Shown here piece after piece: positions 7,457-8,521 of a stretch of DNA of 8,521 nucleotides. A model generated the notes under the pieces. It ran no database searches, had not been told where the DNA came from, and saw only the letters and a program-made list of their open reading frames with translations. Source of the stretch: Desulfobacteraceae bacterium. GTDB taxonomy: Bacteria > Desulfobacterota > DSM-4660 > Desulfatiglandales > Desulfatiglandaceae. The position numbers and the translations under genes are program-made. Location of the stretch: positions 1 through 8,521 of the forward strand of contig JAUUWD010000052.1 in assembly GCA_030589225.1 (NCBI GenBank), in the 5' to 3' direction. Positions within the stretch are counted from its first letter, which is position 1, and every line of letters begins with the position of its first letter.

Positions 7457-8521
7457 TCAAGAAGGAACTGACAGCAATTCAATCAACTCCGCCCTTGAAA
7501 AGCTCCTTAGGATCCCTGGATCACTCTCCTTTACAACACTGTCCATCAAATTTCGCTTTTTCTCAATGATGGCCGATATCTTTTCCTCCAAAGTCCCTTC
7601 GGTCACCAGCTTGAAGACCTGAACACCACGCTTTTGACCAATCCTGTGGACCCTGTCCGTGGCCTGGTCTTCCCTGGCCGCATTCCACCACCGATCATAA
7701 TGGATGACCACCGAGGCGGCTACCAGATCTATGCCTGTGCCCCCGGCCTTCAGACTCCCCACATATAGCCGACAATCAGGGTTATTGTTAAATCTGGATA
7801 TAATTTCACCCCGCTTTCGGCTTGCTCCCGTGAGAGTTACAAAGTCCACATTTTGAGTTTGCAGAAATCCTTCTATTATCTTTATCATCCCCAGGAACTG
7901 GCTATAAACAACAACCTTCTGCCCGCTATCAAGGCTCTCCGCAATAAGCTCCTTAAATAGCTCCCATTTGCCTGACTGGTATCGCTCATAATCGTCCGGC
8001 GTTCCCTCTACCATTGCAGGATGATTGCAGATCTGCTTGAGGAGGTTCAGTAAGGCGAAAATGTGAATATAAGGGACAGGTTCTTCACCAGCCTTCAACA
8101 ACTGGAGTAAGCCTTTACCCCTTGAAGAGATTGCATCCCGATAGAGCTTTACCTGATCCTCACTAAGACGGCAGGACCGGATATCTTCAATCTTTTCAGG
8201 GAGATCATCAAGCACTGTCTCTTTAAGGCGGCGGAGCGTAAAAGGTGATATGAGCCTGCTCAGTTCCTCTCTCCTGGTCGTATCCAGGCCGAGCTCGATC
8301 GGTTTGACATATCGAGAATCAAAATCCTTATCAGTGCCAAAATAGCCCGGCATCGTCAAATCAAAAAGGGCCTTCAATTCACTCAGTCTATTTTCTATGG
8401 GAGTCCCTGTCATCCCGAGTTTCATACGGGCCTTGATATCTTCTGCAGAGCAGTAGGCCAGGGTCTGGGGGTTCTTGATGTGTTGAATTTCATCGAAAAC
8501 AGCGAGAGAAAAAGAAATGTT
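7457..8521 (-). CDS. SNF2-family DEAD/H helicase, C-terminal part (5' end outside window)
   Basis: The minus-strand frame is open from the window edge to a TGA at 7457-7459, giving 354 residues; the ATG at 8425 is internal. In order it shows motif II as DEIQHIKN (the SNF2 DEAQ-x-IKN box), motif III as MTGTPIENR, the SNF2-specific PFTLRRLKETVLDDLPEK and LLNLLKQICNHP segments, motif IV KVVVYSQF, motif V GSLKAGGTGIDL, and motif VI QATDRVHRIGQKR, then a C-terminal helical tail ending LIELLSVPS. Both helicase lobes are therefore present, although motifs I and Ia lie beyond the window. Bacterial SNF2 proteins of this type are ATP-driven double-stranded-DNA translocases, and some accompany RNA polymerase or defence systems; which applies here cannot be told. 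All visible catalytic motifs look intact. It converges on the electron-transfer operon and has no evident functional link to it. Confidence 0.95.
   Translation of the reverse strand, partial: NISFSLAVFDEIQHIKNPQTLAYCSAEDIKARMKLGMTGTPIENRLSELKALFDLTMPGYFGTDKDFDSRYVKPIELGLDTTRREELSRLISPFTLRRLKETVLDDLPEKIEDIRSCRLSEDQVKLYRDAISSRGKGLLQLLKAGEEPVPYIHIFALLNLLKQICNHPAMVEGTPDDYERYQSGKWELFKELIAESLDSGQKVVVYSQFLGMIKIIEGFLQTQNVDFVTLTGASRKRGEIISRFNNNPDCRLYVGSLKAGGTGIDLVAASVVIHYDRWWNAAREDQATDRVHRIGQKRGVQVFKLVTEGTLEEKISAIIEKKRNLMDSVVKESDPGILRSFSRAELIELLSVPS

Noticed and set aside
7344..7622. Plus-strand open frame of 92 codons near the helicase end
   Set aside because: It overlaps both the helicase C-terminus and the cyclase remnant on the other strand, and its translation shows no motif.

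Overview
The window reads as part of a chromosome from an anaerobic, iron-sulfur-rich bacterium. The best fit is a sulfate-reducing or syntrophic member of the Desulfobacterota (former Deltaproteobacteria). This rests on a dense set of heterodisulfide-reductase-like (Hdr) flavoproteins, an HdrA-MvhD fusion of the QmoB kind, two dicluster ferredoxins, and low-complexity palindromic repeats in the gaps between genes. The assignment is inference from gene content; no taxonomic marker is present.

Bases 1-7208 hold seven plus-strand genes that look like one operon or a close-set gene group: (1) the 3' end of an unrecognised gene, possibly related to the ATC-hydrolase fold; (2) a 68-aa dicluster ferredoxin; (3) a 145-aa VOC/methylmalonyl-CoA-epimerase-like protein lacking a metal-ligand His; (4) a 74-aa dicluster ferredoxin; (5) a 446-aa HdrA/QmoA-like flavoprotein with an internal ferredoxin insert; (6) a 693-aa HdrA-MvhD fusion, QmoB-like; (7) a 578-aa fusion of an HdrC-like dicluster domain to an NfnB/GltD-like FAD/NAD(P)H oxidoreductase. 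Genes 5-7 can be read as an NAD(P)H-linked, multi-flavin electron-transfer module, perhaps flavin-based electron bifurcation or confurcation, with the ferredoxins as partners. No HdrB (CCG-domain) subunit, hydrogenase or membrane subunit lies in the window.

Bases 7209-7456 carry a decayed minus-strand remnant of a class III nucleotide cyclase catalytic domain. Bases 7457-8521 hold the C-terminal part of a minus-strand SNF2-family helicase whose 5' end lies beyond the window, so it converges on the operon.

Every gap of more than about 70 bp between operon genes is filled with inverted or short tandem repeats. They include a two-hairpin element present twice in opposite orientation, a nested palindrome of about 230 bp, and a perfect hairpin whose loop holds the ribosome-binding site of gene 5. 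One repeat of the same character, four 7-bp units, lies in frame inside gene 6. The most notable points are this coding heptamer tract, the HdrC-NfnB fusion in a QmoAB-like setting, the two-hairpin element and the cyclase relic.
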